From positions 1 to 64,000 of the forward strand of contig JACPDI010000047.1 in NCBI GenBank assembly GCA_016184105.1: 64,000 bases of DNA, written 5' to 3'. Both the position numbers and the translations under genes were made by a program. This document shows positions 9,391-18,353 of the stretch, in pieces. The stretch is from Acidobacteriota bacterium. Its GTDB lineage: Bacteria; Acidobacteriota; Vicinamibacteria; Vicinamibacterales; 2-12-FULL-66-21. The notes beneath the pieces were generated by a model, which saw only the letters and a program-made list of their open reading frames with translations, was not told where the DNA came from and ran no database searches. Numbering within the stretch: position 1 is the first letter of the stretch; each line of letters begins with the position of its first letter.

Positions 9391-10410
9391 TCAGGAGGTC
9401 ACGCGGCGGCCGTACTGCGCTTCGTAAAACGCGCGGTACCGCTCGTCGCGTTCCTTGACGGGGCGCCACCACCACTCGTTCTGCCGGTACCACTCCACGG
9501 TGCCGCGCAAGCCGTCGTCGAATCGAATCTGGGGATGCCAGCCGAGCGCGCGCAGCTTCGCACTGTCGAGGGCGTACCGCCGATCGTGGCCAGGCCGGTC
9601 GGCGACCGGCCTGACGAGGGAGTCCGGGCGCGACGTCAGCTCCAGGATGCGACGCGTCAGGTCGATGTTCCTGACCTCGTTGCCGCCACCCACGTTGTAG
9701 ACCTCGCCCCCCTGTCCCTTCTCGAGCACGACATCGATCGCGCGGCAATGATCGCTGACGTGCAGCCAGTCACGGACGTTGAGCCCGTCGCCGTAGAGCG
9801 GCAGCGGCAGGCTGTCGACCGCGTTGGTGATGAACAGCGGGATGATCTTCTCCGGGAACTGGAACGGCCCGTAATTGTTCGACGCGCGCACGATCAGGAC
9901 CGGCACGCCGTACGTGGCCCAGAAGCTGTACGCGAGGCGGTCGGCGCCGGCCTTGCTCGCCGCGTACGGATTGCGAGGCTTCAGCTCGTCGGTCTCGCGG
10001 CTCGCCCCGTGCGCCACGCTCCCGTAGACCTCGTCGGTCGAGATCTGCACGAACCGACGGAGCCGCGGTGCGGTCCGCGCCGCCTCGAGGAGCACGAAGG
10101 TCCCGAACACGTCGGTGGTGATGAACTCGCCGGCGCTCATGATCGAGCGGTCCACGTGCGTCTCGGCCGCGAAGTGGACGACGATCTCGGACTGGTCCAC
10201 CAGGGGCGCCGCCACCGCGGCGTCGATGATGTCGCCGTGCACGAACGTGTGCCGCGGATGCTCGAAGACCTCCTTCAGGTTTTCGACGCGGCCCGCATAC
10301 GTCAGCTTGTCGAGCGTGGTGACGTGCCAGTCCGGGTGAGCCGCGAGCGCGTGGCGGACGAAGTTGCTGCCGATGAAGCCGGCGCCGCCCGTGACGAGGA
10401 CGCTAACCAT
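9391..10410 (-). CDS. rfbB: dTDP-glucose 4,6-dehydratase
   Basis: 339 aa extended SDR that converts dTDP-glucose to dTDP-4-keto-6-deoxyglucose. The N-terminus has the nucleotide-binding TGGAGFIGSNFV. ISTDEVYGSV carries the Thr/Asp/Glu catalytic triad, and YAASKAGADRL the Tyr-Lys pair. The SNNYGPFQFPEKIIPLFI and GDGLNVRDWLHVSDHCRA segments are diagnostic of RfbB/RmlB. Full length. It starts 8 nt inside the end of the 3,5-epimerase gene. With rfbA and rfbC it forms a dTDP-deoxysugar module lacking a recognisable rfbD reductase, unless the downstream SDR fills that role. Confidence 0.95.
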   Translation of the reverse strand: MVSVLVTGGAGFIGSNFVRHALAAHPDWHVTTLDKLTYAGRVENLKEVFEHPRHTFVHGDIIDAAVAAPLVDQSEIVVHFAAETHVDRSIMSAGEFITTDVFGTFVLLEAARTAPRLRRFVQISTDEVYGSVAHGASRETDELKPRNPYAASKAGADRLAYSFWATYGVPVLIVRASNNYGPFQFPEKIIPLFITNAVDSLPLPLYGDGLNVRDWLHVSDHCRAIDVVLEKGQGGEVYNVGGGNEVRNIDLTRRILELTSRPDSLVRPVADRPGHDRRYALDSAKLRALGWHPQIRFDDGLRGTVEWYRQNEWWWRPVKERDERYRAFYEAQYGRRVTS

Positions 10411-10894
10411 CTTTCCGTGACCAGTCGTAGGGAAGCGTTCCGTGCGGATCCAGGCGGTACTCGTCCGGGGCGTCGTGCTGATACGGCTCGCTCGGGATAT
10501 TGAGGACGAGCGAGGGCTCGACGCTGACGCACTTCCACCCGTGGTACACGCGCGCGGGAATCTGCACGAGCAGCGCGTGCTGCGTGCCGAGGTAGAACTC
10601 GTTCACGACGCCATGGGTCGGCGAGCCCTCGCGGGTATCCACCAGCACGAGCTTGACCATGCCGGCGACGCACGCGAAGTTGTCCACCTGCTTCTCGTGG
10701 TAATGCCACGCCTTGACCACGCCCGGGTAGGTCGCCGACACGTACACCTGCCCGAACTTGTGGAACACCTCGTCGTCGCTGCGAAGGATTTCGAGGAGCC
10801 AGCCCCGCTCGTCGGGAATCAGGCGGAGGTCCTTCGTCTTCACGCCGTCGATCCGCGTGGACGTCCTGGCGACGTAGGTGGTCGGCTGCGTCAT
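10403..10894 (-). CDS. rfbC: dTDP-4-dehydrorhamnose 3,5-epimerase-like protein
   Basis: 163 aa cupin-fold protein. It shows the DERGWLLEILRSDDEVFHKFGQVYVS start, a central WHYHEKQVDNFACVAG (active-site His region), and VQIPARVYHGWKCVS, as in RmlC. Several RmlC-type residues are replaced, and the protein is shorter than the 180-185 aa enterobacterial enzyme. It could therefore be a 3-epimerase or 3,4-ketoisomerase-like relative. It sits between rfbA and rfbB with an 8-nt overlap, consistent with use on the dTDP-4-keto-6-deoxy sugar made by RfbB. Cytoplasmic. Confidence 0.85.
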   Translation of the reverse strand: MTQPTTYVARTSTRIDGVKTKDLRLIPDERGWLLEILRSDDEVFHKFGQVYVSATYPGVVKAWHYHEKQVDNFACVAGMVKLVLVDTREGSPTHGVVNEFYLGTQHALLVQIPARVYHGWKCVSVEPSLVLNIPSEPYQHDAPDEYRLDPHGTLPYDWSRKDG

Positions 10895-10906
10895 GGCGCT
10901 CCTGTC

Positions 10907-11974
10907 CTACCAGCGGATGCCGATCTCCGAGCTGTCCCCGAGCATGAAGCGGTACGCGGACGGCTTCACGGGCAGCCGATAGATGCGGACGTTCTTCCCA
11001 ATCAGGCTGTCCTCGATGCGGCTCGCGAGGTCGCTGATCACGCTGCCTTCGAGGATGATGCTGTGCTCGACTTCCGAGTCCCGGATCTCCACGTCGTTCA
11101 TGATCGACGTGAACGGGCCGATGTACGCGTGCACGATGCGCGATCCGGCGCCCACGATCACCGGGCCTCGGATCACCGATCGCTCGATGACGGCGCCCGG
11201 CTCCACGATCACCTTGCCCTCGATCCGCGACTCGTCGTCCACGGTCCCGTCGATCCGCCGGGCGATCGTGTCGAGGATCAGCCGGTTGGCTTCGAGCATG
11301 TCGTCGAGCTTCCCGGTGTCCTTCCACCAACCGTCCACGACGTGCGGCCTCACCTCGAGGCCGCGGTCAATCAGGTCCTGGATCGCGTCGGTGATCTCCA
11401 GCTCGTCGCGCTGGCTCGGCTTGATGCGCTTGACCGACTCGAACACCTCGGCGCCGAACATGTACACGCCGACCAGCGCGTAATCGCTGATCGGCTCCTT
11501 CGGCTTCTCCACCAGGCGGACGACGCGGCCGTCGACCAGCTGCGCCACGCCGAAGCGGTGCGGGTCGGGCACGCGCGCGAGCAGGATCTGCGCGGCCGGG
11601 CGCGCCGCGACGAACTCCTCGACGAACGGCGTGATCCCCTTGTTCAGCAGATTATCGCCGAGATACATCACGAACGGCTTGCCAGAGAGAAACGGCTCGC
11701 TGATGAGGACCGCGTGGGCGAGTCCCCGCGGCGCGTCCTGCTCGATGTAGGTCACGCGCGCCCCCCAGCGCGACCCGTCGCCGACCGCCGCGCGGATCTC
11801 CGCCTGCGTTTCGCCGACGACGATGCCGATCTCCCGGATGCCGGCGGCGACGAGCGCCTCGATGCCGTAGAAGAGCACCGGCTTGTTGGCGACCGGGACC
11901 AGCTGTTTCGCACTCGTGTAGGTCAGCGGCCGGAGCCGCGTGCCCTTGCCGCCGCTCAGGATGAGGCCTCTCAT
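10907..11974 (-). CDS. rfbA: glucose-1-phosphate thymidylyltransferase, long form
   Basis: 355 aa nucleotidyltransferase that makes dTDP-glucose from glucose-1-phosphate and dTTP. The N-terminus LILSGGKGTRLRPLTYT is the nucleotide-binding loop. KQLVPVANKP, the YLGDNLL metal site and VEKPKEP follow, then GWWKDTGKLDDMLEAN. The last 110 residues form a left-handed beta-helix of hexapeptide-like repeats (GKVIVEPGAVIERSVIRG and similar). Long RmlA versions have this tail, unlike the 290-aa RmlA of O-antigen loci. The ATG at 11974 overlaps the lptD stop (ATGA), tying expression to LPS export. Confidence 0.93.
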   Translation of the reverse strand: MRGLILSGGKGTRLRPLTYTSAKQLVPVANKPVLFYGIEALVAAGIREIGIVVGETQAEIRAAVGDGSRWGARVTYIEQDAPRGLAHAVLISEPFLSGKPFVMYLGDNLLNKGITPFVEEFVAARPAAQILLARVPDPHRFGVAQLVDGRVVRLVEKPKEPISDYALVGVYMFGAEVFESVKRIKPSQRDELEITDAIQDLIDRGLEVRPHVVDGWWKDTGKLDDMLEANRLILDTIARRIDGTVDDESRIEGKVIVEPGAVIERSVIRGPVIVGAGSRIVHAYIGPFTSIMNDVEIRDSEVEHSIILEGSVISDLASRIEDSLIGKNVRIYRLPVKPSAYRFMLGDSSEIGIRW

Positions 11975-14271
11975 CGGCGTCCTTCCTGCGTGCCGTTCAG
12001 GCCGCCGAAGGGGGGCGAAAACGTGCCGATGCCGGCGAGCGTCACCGAGATGCTGAACCGCCTGTCCTGCGCGACGCCGGCGAGCGTCCGCAGGTTGCCG
12101 TAGTTGTAGGTCTGGAACTCCGCCGCCACGCCGCAGCACTGCGCGTTGTAATAGCCGGTCACGCGCTGCTGCAGGAACGACCCGCGCCCGATGTCCCAGT
12201 TGAAGCTGTAGGCGCCGCCCACGCGGTTGCGCGGCGTGCGCAGGTTGGTCGCGGCGTTGAGATAGTGGTCCTTGCGGTTCGGATCGTCGAACCCGGGCAG
12301 CCCCTCGATGAACCGCCGCAGGCTCCAGCTCGCGGTCAGATCGAGCCAGCGCCCCTGGTGGTGCGTGCCGCTCGCGCTCACCGTGCGGACGGCGTTGAAC
12401 GAGGTGTCGTACTCGGCCCGCAGCTCCCCCTGCGTGTCGTCGGTCATCGAGACGCCGAGATTGACCGCGACCGGCGAGAGCCGCGACGGCCTGAACCCGC
12501 TGAAACTGCTCTGGAAGTACCGATCGAACGCCGCCGCGTTCGCGTCGGTGTAGAAGGTCTGCGACAGCGAGAGCCGCGCGATCTCGCGCGCCGGCGCGCC
12601 GGGGCCGCCCGGGCGCTTGGCGTACAGCCGGTTGGTCAGGCCGTACACCACGCGCGTCACGCTGCCCACCACCGTATCGGTGCCGTCGTTCTGCAGGACC
12701 CGATCGAATTCGTCGACCGCCGTGATGCGCTGCACGGTGAGGTTCGGTTCGATGATGTGCTTGTACTTCTCCGCGTACGCACTCCCGGGCGTGTTGAACA
12801 CGCGATTGAACGTGGGCCCGGTGAACGCGGCCTGCAGATCGAAATACCGGCGCGAGATGCCTTCGTCCAGCGGCGCGCCGGTCGCCGCGTCCTTGCTGCG
12901 GCTCCACCACGTGGTACGCCACGAGGCCGACGAGTTCATCGTCAGAAAGGGCCACCGCGTGAACGGAAAGCGAACGGCCGGCATGAGGTCGAGCCGGTTC
13001 ACGCCGCGATCCACAATCCGCTCGGCGGTGCGGTCCTCGCGCGCAAGCGCGCCGTACTCCCCGGTCACCTGGAAGTAGACCGGCAGGGATCCAATCGGTT
13101 TCTCGGAGCGGGATACGCCGATGCGGGGAAGCGACCCGTTCACGCTGGAGGACGTCTCGTTGAAGAAGACCTCGTCACGCTGCAGCGTGCCGGTCAGGAG
13201 ATACCCGCCGTACGAGGCGCTCACGTTGCCGCCGATGCGGCGCTGGCGGTTCGACGAGCGGAAGACGTCCTGGTTGTACAGCTGCTGCACCGTGACGTCG
13301 CTGAAGTAATTGGCGCTCCCACGGGCGCGGACGTTCCGCGCGACCGCCTGGTTGAACCCGCCGTCGACCCGGTAGCTGCGCCGCGGGTTGCGATGGAAGG
13401 ACGAGCCGTCCGGCTGCGCGATGTCCGCCTCGTGCTCGTCAAGCCAGTACGACTGGAGATTGCCGTTGCCCCCGGCGAGCAGGTACCGGTACTCGCCGCC
13501 AATCCCCTGACCGGTTTTCGAGAACCAGTCGTGGAAGACCGTCGCGTCGTGGCTGCGCCCGATGGCCCAGAAGAACGCGTTGCTGATCTTCTGCCCCTGC
13601 ACGGTCGAGACGCCGTACACCGGAAGCAGAAACCCGGTCGCGCGGTCGTCTTCCTGCATCGGGTAATACAGCGCGGGAAGGTAGAAGACCGGCACGCCCT
13701 TCACCTTCAGGACGGTGTTCACCAGCAGCGCGTAGTCATCCAGGTTGATCGTGACGCTGCGGCTCGCCATCTCCCAGCGCGGCGTGGGCTGCACGCAGGT
13801 GGTGAACCCTCCCCTGGTGACCCGGTAGCGCTTGGCGCCAATCTTTTCGAGCGTCTCGCCGTAGAAGTACGCATCGGGCTCCTGCGTGCCGAACATGCTC
13901 CGGTCCGCCCGCTCGCCGAGGGAGACCGTCCCCGACGCGTTGTAGAAGACGCCCGTGCGGCTCTCGGTGTCGAACTCCATCCGGTCCGCACCGATCCGGC
14001 TGCCCCCTTGCGTGAAGACGACGTTGCCGCGCGCGACGAGCCGGTGCGCGTCCAGGAACAGCTCCATCTCGTCGGCGAAGAACTTCATGTCGGCACAGGT
14101 CACCTCGACCGCGCCGGTCCGCTTGATGTGGTCCTTCGTGACCTGCACGAACTCGAGGCTGGTCTGCTCCCACTTCTCGCCGCAGCCCTCGAGCGTCTGC
14201 GCCGATGCCGAGCGCGCGGCCCAGAGGACAAGGAGGCACGCGCAGATCCGGATCAGGACAACACGTTTCAT
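11971..14271 (-). CDS. lptD: LPS-assembly outer membrane protein LptD
   Basis: 766 aa. The N-terminal signal peptide MKRVVLIRICACLLVLWAA...SASA is followed by a periplasmic OstA/LptA-like beta-jellyroll (about 50-190) with VEVTCADMKFFADEMELFLD and ARGNVVFTQGGSRIGADRMEFDT. The remaining ~550 residues form an outer-membrane beta-barrel with alternating aromatic strands, including the conserved VFYLPALYYPM. LptD inserts lipopolysaccharide into the outer leaflet together with LptE. Few cysteines are obvious, so the disulphide pattern of the Escherichia coli protein is not conserved. It lies 9 nt after folC and is coupled to rfbA. Its presence is direct evidence for an LPS-type outer membrane. Confidence 0.92.
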   Translation of the reverse strand: MKRVVLIRICACLLVLWAARSASAQTLEGCGEKWEQTSLEFVQVTKDHIKRTGAVEVTCADMKFFADEMELFLDAHRLVARGNVVFTQGGSRIGADRMEFDTESRTGVFYNASGTVSLGERADRSMFGTQEPDAYFYGETLEKIGAKRYRVTRGGFTTCVQPTPRWEMASRSVTINLDDYALLVNTVLKVKGVPVFYLPALYYPMQEDDRATGFLLPVYGVSTVQGQKISNAFFWAIGRSHDATVFHDWFSKTGQGIGGEYRYLLAGGNGNLQSYWLDEHEADIAQPDGSSFHRNPRRSYRVDGGFNQAVARNVRARGSANYFSDVTVQQLYNQDVFRSSNRQRRIGGNVSASYGGYLLTGTLQRDEVFFNETSSSVNGSLPRIGVSRSEKPIGSLPVYFQVTGEYGALAREDRTAERIVDRGVNRLDLMPAVRFPFTRWPFLTMNSSASWRTTWWSRSKDAATGAPLDEGISRRYFDLQAAFTGPTFNRVFNTPGSAYAEKYKHIIEPNLTVQRITAVDEFDRVLQNDGTDTVVGSVTRVVYGLTNRLYAKRPGGPGAPAREIARLSLSQTFYTDANAAAFDRYFQSSFSGFRPSRLSPVAVNLGVSMTDDTQGELRAEYDTSFNAVRTVSASGTHHQGRWLDLTASWSLRRFIEGLPGFDDPNRKDHYLNAATNLRTPRNRVGGAYSFNWDIGRGSFLQQRVTGYYNAQCCGVAAEFQTYNYGNLRTLAGVAQDRRFSISVTLAGIGTFSPPFGGLNGTQEGRR

Positions 14272-14280
14272 TCCGATGAT

Positions 14281-15567
14281 TTACCGAACAATATCATTTG
14301 CCAGCCGGCCGCGCACCTCGCCGATGAGGAAGATCGAGCCGGCGACCACGGCGCGCCGGGCGTCGGCCAGCGCGGCGCGGCAGGCCTCGACCGGATCGGC
14401 GAGGCAGACGACGTCGAGCGCCGGAAACGCCTGCCGCGCGCGGCGCGCAACCTCATTGGCGGCCAGCGCGCGTGGCGTCCGCGCCTCGGTCGCGATGACG
14501 CGCGAGACGACCGGCGCCAGCGCGCCGAGCATTCCGCCGACGTCCTTGTCTTTCATCACACCGAAGACCAGGGGCAGCGGGGCGGATGCGGACAGATGCG
14601 CCGCGAGGCTTCGCGCGCCGGCGGGATTGTGCGCCGCATCGAGCAGCAGCTCGCCGCCTTCCACGCGGATCCACTCCAGCCGCCCCGGCCAGCGCACGTC
14701 CCGCAGGCCGCTCACGATGGCCTCGGCGCCAACAGGGATTCCCGCCGCGTCGATCGCCTCGAGGAGCCGTACCGCGACGAGGGCGTTGGCGACCTGGTGC
14801 ATGCCGGGCAGCCCGAGCGTGAGCCGCGGATACTCGCGGAGCGGCGTCGCCAGCGCAACCGTGCCGTCCTCCGGATGGCAGGAGGCGCGGCAGCCGCCCG
14901 CGGGGGTCGCCTCGAGCAGCGGCGCGCCGCGCTCGGCCGCCACGCGCGCGATCGCCCCCCGCGGCCCGTCCGTCATGGCGCCGACGACCACGGGACGGCC
15001 CGCCTTGATGACGCCTGCCTTCTCGAGCGCGATCTGCTCGAGCGAGCTTCCGAGCTGCTGCTCGTGGTCGCGGTCGATCGAGGTGATGGCCACGGCGAGC
15101 GCGCCGGCGACGTTGGTCGCGTCCAGCCGGCCGCCGAGGCCGACCTCGAGCACCGCGATCTCCACGCCGGCCTCGCGAAACACGTCGAAGGCGATGGCCG
15201 TCGTCGCTTCGAAGAACGTGGGGGGCGCGTGGAGAACACCGCGCGCGAGGAGGTCGTCGATCGCGCCCAGGGTCCGTGCCGCGGCCCGCTCCAGCGCGGG
15301 CGTCTCGATCTCGACGCCGTCGATCGCGAATCGTTCCTCCACGCGGACGAGGTGCGGCGACGTGTAGCGCCCCGAGCGGTGACCGGCGGCGATGAGTGCG
15401 CGATCCACCATGGCCGTCACCGAGCCCTTGCCGTTCGTGCCCGCGACGATCACCGTCGCGAAGGCGCGCTGCGGGCCGCCGAGCGCCTGGCAGAGCGCGC
15501 GGATGTTGTCGAGCCCGAGCTTGATGCCGAACTGTTCGAGGGCGAAAACGGATTGGAGCGCGGTCAC
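14281..15567 (-). CDS. folC: bifunctional folylpolyglutamate synthase/dihydrofolate synthase
   Basis: 428 aa Mur-ligase-family ATPase that adds glutamate to dihydropteroate or to folates. The P-loop VAGTNGKGSVTAMV is near residue 43 and is followed by GRYTSPHLVRVEER. VGLGGRLDATNV is the family Mg/ATP motif, and WPGRLEW and LLDAAHNPAGARSL mark the C-terminal domain. Length is normal. A putative ATG start at 15567 is 26 nt downstream of the accD stop. It lies in the accD-folC order seen in many bacteria. Cytoplasmic, folate pathway. Confidence 0.95.
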   Translation of the reverse strand: MTALQSVFALEQFGIKLGLDNIRALCQALGGPQRAFATVIVAGTNGKGSVTAMVDRALIAAGHRSGRYTSPHLVRVEERFAIDGVEIETPALERAAARTLGAIDDLLARGVLHAPPTFFEATTAIAFDVFREAGVEIAVLEVGLGGRLDATNVAGALAVAITSIDRDHEQQLGSSLEQIALEKAGVIKAGRPVVVGAMTDGPRGAIARVAAERGAPLLEATPAGGCRASCHPEDGTVALATPLREYPRLTLGLPGMHQVANALVAVRLLEAIDAAGIPVGAEAIVSGLRDVRWPGRLEWIRVEGGELLLDAAHNPAGARSLAAHLSASAPLPLVFGVMKDKDVGGMLGALAPVVSRVIATEARTPRALAANEVARRARQAFPALDVVCLADPVEACRAALADARRAVVAGSIFLIGEVRGRLANDIVR

Positions 15568-15593
15568 GGCGACAACGGGGCGGGACCCTGCTG

Positions 15594-16526
15594 TCAGGGC
15601 TGCGACACGTCCTCGACCGGCTCAGGACCGACCGGCACAGCGGCGTCGGCGAGCGCCGGCCCCTCTTGCAGCGCGGGAGAGTCGTCTGCGAGCATGAAGC
15701 GGAGCGCGCGCGCGATCGTCGCCTTCATCTCGCGCCGATCCACGATGGCGTCCATGAACCCCTTCTCGAGGAGGAACTCGCTGCGCTGAAAACCTTCGGG
15801 CAGCTTCTGCCGGATCGTCTGCTCGATCACGCGCGGTCCGGCAAACCCGATGAGCGCCCTCGGCTCGGCGATGTTGATGTCTCCCAGCATCGCGAAGCTT
15901 GCCGTCACGCCGCCGGTCGTCGGATCGGTCAGGACGGCGATGTAGGGGAGCCCGGCGCGATCGAGCTTCGCGAGCGCCGCGCTGATCCGCGCGAGCTGCA
16001 TCAGCGAGAGGATGCCTTCCATCATCCGCGCGCCGCCCGAGCACGAGACGATGACCAGGGGGATTCGCTGGTCGAGGGCCCGCTCGATCGCGCGCGTGAT
16101 CTTTTCTCCCACGACCGCGCCCATGCTGCCGCCGATGAACGAGTACTCCATCGCGGCGACGATCGTGCGGATCCCGTCGATCCGGCCGCTGGCGACGATC
16201 ACCGCATCCTTCAACCCCGTCGCCTTGATGCTGGACTTGAGCCGCTGCTTGTACGGCTTGGTGTCCGTGAACTCCAGGGGATCGGTCGACACCAGGCCGG
16301 CGTCATGCTCTTCCCACGTGTCGTCGAAGAGGGACCGGAGCCGCTCGGCGGCACTCAGCCTGAAATGGTGCGCGCATTTCGGGCAGACGTTCAGGTTTGC
16401 CGCGAGGTCCTTGTTGTAGATGATGGTGCTGCACGACGGGCACTTCACCATCAGGCCTTCGGGCACCCGGCTCGGTTTGTCCGAGGGGGGCTCGATCGGC
16501 TTGCGGACCTTCTTGAACCACGCCAT
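15594..16526 (-). CDS. accD: acetyl-CoA carboxylase carboxyltransferase subunit beta
   Basis: 310 aa. The N-terminal zinc ribbon has Cys29, Cys32, Cys48 and Cys51 (CPSC...CPKC). A crotonase-like carboxyltransferase core follows, with VSCSGGARMMEGILSLMQ, PYIAVLTDPTTGGVTASFAMLGD and AGPRVIEQTIRQKLPEGFQRSEFL. AccD with AccA transfers carboxyl from biotin to acetyl-CoA to make malonyl-CoA for fatty acids. The ATG at 16526 was chosen because the longer frame runs into the kinase gene. accA is not adjacent, and the bioY biotin transporter is 43 kb away. Transcribed with folC and lptD. Confidence 0.96.
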   Translation of the reverse strand: MAWFKKVRKPIEPPSDKPSRVPEGLMVKCPSCSTIIYNKDLAANLNVCPKCAHHFRLSAAERLRSLFDDTWEEHDAGLVSTDPLEFTDTKPYKQRLKSSIKATGLKDAVIVASGRIDGIRTIVAAMEYSFIGGSMGAVVGEKITRAIERALDQRIPLVIVSCSGGARMMEGILSLMQLARISAALAKLDRAGLPYIAVLTDPTTGGVTASFAMLGDINIAEPRALIGFAGPRVIEQTIRQKLPEGFQRSEFLLEKGFMDAIVDRREMKATIARALRFMLADDSPALQEGPALADAAVPVGPEPVEDVSQP

Positions 16527-16543
16527 AACAGGTGAGCTTAACA

Positions 16544-17179
16544 CTAGGCGCGCGGCACGTAATAGCGGGTGCCCTTGCCCATGTCCTTCAGCTGGCGCAC
16601 GAGGTCGTCGAGCGCCGCGTCTCCCCACGTGAGATCGAACTGCGACGTTTCGACGACGAGCAGCGGAGTGGCGGAGTAATGGAAGAAGAAGTGGTTGTAC
16701 GCCTCGTTCAATTCCTTGAGGTATTCGTCGTCCGGCACGGCGAAATCCGGATCGCGCTTCGCGCGGTCGCGCAGCCGCCGCCGCATCACATCGGTCGGCG
16801 CCTGCAGGTAGACGACGAGATCCGGGGCGGCAACGTCACCGGCGAGCAGGTCGAACAGCCGCTGGTAGATGAACAGCTCGTTGTCGTCCAGGTTCAAGTA
16901 CGCGTAGATGCGGTCGCGCTCGAACAGATAATCCGACACCGTGGACTGGGCGAACAGGTCCGCCTGGCGCAGCTCGGTCTGCTGCCGGTGCCGCGCGAGC
17001 GTGTAGAAGAGTTGTGACTGGAACGCCGCCCCCGCGCGCCCGGCGTAGAAGTCGGCGAGGAAGGGATTGTCGACCTCGTCGAGGACGACCGTCGCGTCAA
17101 GGCGCGCGCCGAGGCGCTCGGCGAGCGCGGACTTGCCGACTCCGATGGGGCCTTCGATGGCCAAGTAGCGGAACTCCAA
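16544..17179 (-). CDS. deoxynucleoside kinase (dGK/dAK family)
   Basis: 211 aa P-loop kinase that phosphorylates deoxynucleosides in the salvage pathway. The P-loop EGPIGVGKSALAERL lies at residues 9-23. FQSQLFYTLARHRQ and STVSDYLFERDRIYAYLNL carry the substrate-contact and lid residues, and YLQAPTDVMRRRLRDRAKRDP is the lid motif of this family. No in-frame ATG precedes the P-loop. TTG at 17179 gives a normal family length and was chosen; another TTG is at 17164. It appears to be the first gene of the long minus-strand envelope operon. Confidence 0.88.
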   Translation of the reverse strand: MEFRYLAIEGPIGVGKSALAERLGARLDATVVLDEVDNPFLADFYAGRAGAAFQSQLFYTLARHRQQTELRQADLFAQSTVSDYLFERDRIYAYLNLDDNELFIYQRLFDLLAGDVAAPDLVVYLQAPTDVMRRRLRDRAKRDPDFAVPDDEYLKELNEAYNHFFFHYSATPLLVVETSQFDLTWGDAALDDLVRQLKDMGKGTRYYVPRA

Positions 17180-17217
17180 GGTGTTGTGGGCGCAGTATAT
17201 CGAAATCGCACTTGCGA

Positions 17218-17223
17218 TAGCAT
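17218..17223 (+). promoter_or_regulatory. start-proximal -10-like box (TAGCAT) before menC-like gene
   Basis: TAGCAT ends 7 nt before the GTG start at 17231, matching the leaderless spacing seen at other genes in this window. No -35 was identified. Confidence 0.3.
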
Positions 17224-17230
17224 TACGCGC

Positions 17231-18337
17231 GTGAGGATTGACCGGCTGGAATTGCGGCTGCTGCGGCTGCCGCTGGTGCACTTTTTCGAGACCTCGTTCG
17301 GTCGCAGCTACGACAGGGAATTCGTGCTCGTCACGGCGTTCGGCGACGGCGCTGAAGGGTGGGGCGAGTGCGTCGCTGAGGCCGGCCCCTTCTACAGTTC
17401 CGAGACGACCGAAACGGCGTGGCACGTGATTTCGGCGTTTGTCGCGCCCCGCGTGATCGGCGTGCCGTTCGGGCACCCGCGCGAGATCCTGCCCGCGCTT
17501 GCCCTCATTCGCGGACACAACATGGCGAAGGCGGCCGTGGAGATGGCGGCCTGGGATCTGTTCGCCCGCCAGGAGGGGCTGACGCTGTCGCGCGTGCTCG
17601 GCGGCACTCGCGCGCGGATCGAGTCGGGCGTGTCCATTGGCATCCAGGACACGCTGGCCCAGTTGGTCTCGAAAGTGGAAACGGAAATGGCCGCCGGGTA
17701 CCGGCGCATCAAGATCAAGGTGAAGCCCGGATGGGACGTGGAGGCGGTGCGCGCGGTTCGCGAGCGGTTTGGCGCGGTGCCGCTGATGGCCGACGCGAAC
17801 GCGGCGTACCGGCTGTCGGATGCCGATCACCTGCGCCGCCTGGACGAGTTCGATCTGATGATGATCGAGCAGCCGCTCGGGTACGACGACGTGCTGGACC
17901 ACGCGCGGCTGCAGGAGCGGCTGAAAACGCCTGTGTGCCTGGACGAATCGATCCACGACGCGAAGGCCGCCGCCGAGGCGATCGAGCTGGGCGCGTGCCG
18001 GATCATCAACGTGAAGCCCGGGCGCGTGGGGGGGCACGCCGAGTCCGTCCGCCTGCACGACGCCTGCGCGGCGCGCGGCGTGCCCGTGTGGCACGGCGGC
18101 ATGCTCGAGAGCGGCATCGGCCGCGCACACAACGTGCACCTGGCGTCGCTCCCGAACTTTTCGCTGCCCGGCGACATCGCCGCGAGCCGCCGGTACTTCG
18201 TGCCCGACCTCATCGAGCCGGCGATCGACGTCGCGCCGGACGGCACGATCGCGGTGCCGGCGGCGCCCGGCATTGGCGTGGCGATCGATCGCGAGCGCGT
18301 CCAGGCGGCGACGCTGCGGCAGTTGAGCTTGCCGTAG
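17231..18337 (+). CDS. menC: o-succinylbenzoate synthase-like enolase-superfamily enzyme
   Basis: 368 aa (beta/alpha)8 enzyme of the MenC/N-acylamino-acid racemase group. Catalytic lysines are in RRIKIKVKPGWD. Metal ligands are the Asp of MADANAAYRL, the Glu of MIEQPLGYDD and the Asp of CLDESIHD. The second-half lysine is in IINVKPGRVGG, then MLESGIGRAHNVHLASL. In menaquinone synthesis the enzyme dehydrates SHCHC to o-succinylbenzoate. The same subgroup also racemises N-succinyl amino acids, and no other men genes are nearby, so the physiological role is open. The GTG at 17231 was chosen: the longer frame has no further conserved residues. Confidence 0.82.
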   Translation: MRIDRLELRLLRLPLVHFFETSFGRSYDREFVLVTAFGDGAEGWGECVAEAGPFYSSETTETAWHVISAFVAPRVIGVPFGHPREILPALALIRGHNMAKAAVEMAAWDLFARQEGLTLSRVLGGTRARIESGVSIGIQDTLAQLVSKVETEMAAGYRRIKIKVKPGWDVEAVRAVRERFGAVPLMADANAAYRLSDADHLRRLDEFDLMMIEQPLGYDDVLDHARLQERLKTPVCLDESIHDAKAAAEAIELGACRIINVKPGRVGGHAESVRLHDACAARGVPVWHGGMLESGIGRAHNVHLASLPNFSLPGDIAASRRYFVPDLIEPAIDVAPDGTIAVPAAPGIGVAIDRERVQAATLRQLSLP

Positions 18338-18353
18338 CGATCGAGCACGTACA

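Noticed and set aside
12265-15789. 1174-codon plus-strand open frame
   Set aside because: Antisense to lptD and folC; no recognisable domain and low-complexity Arg/Ala composition.
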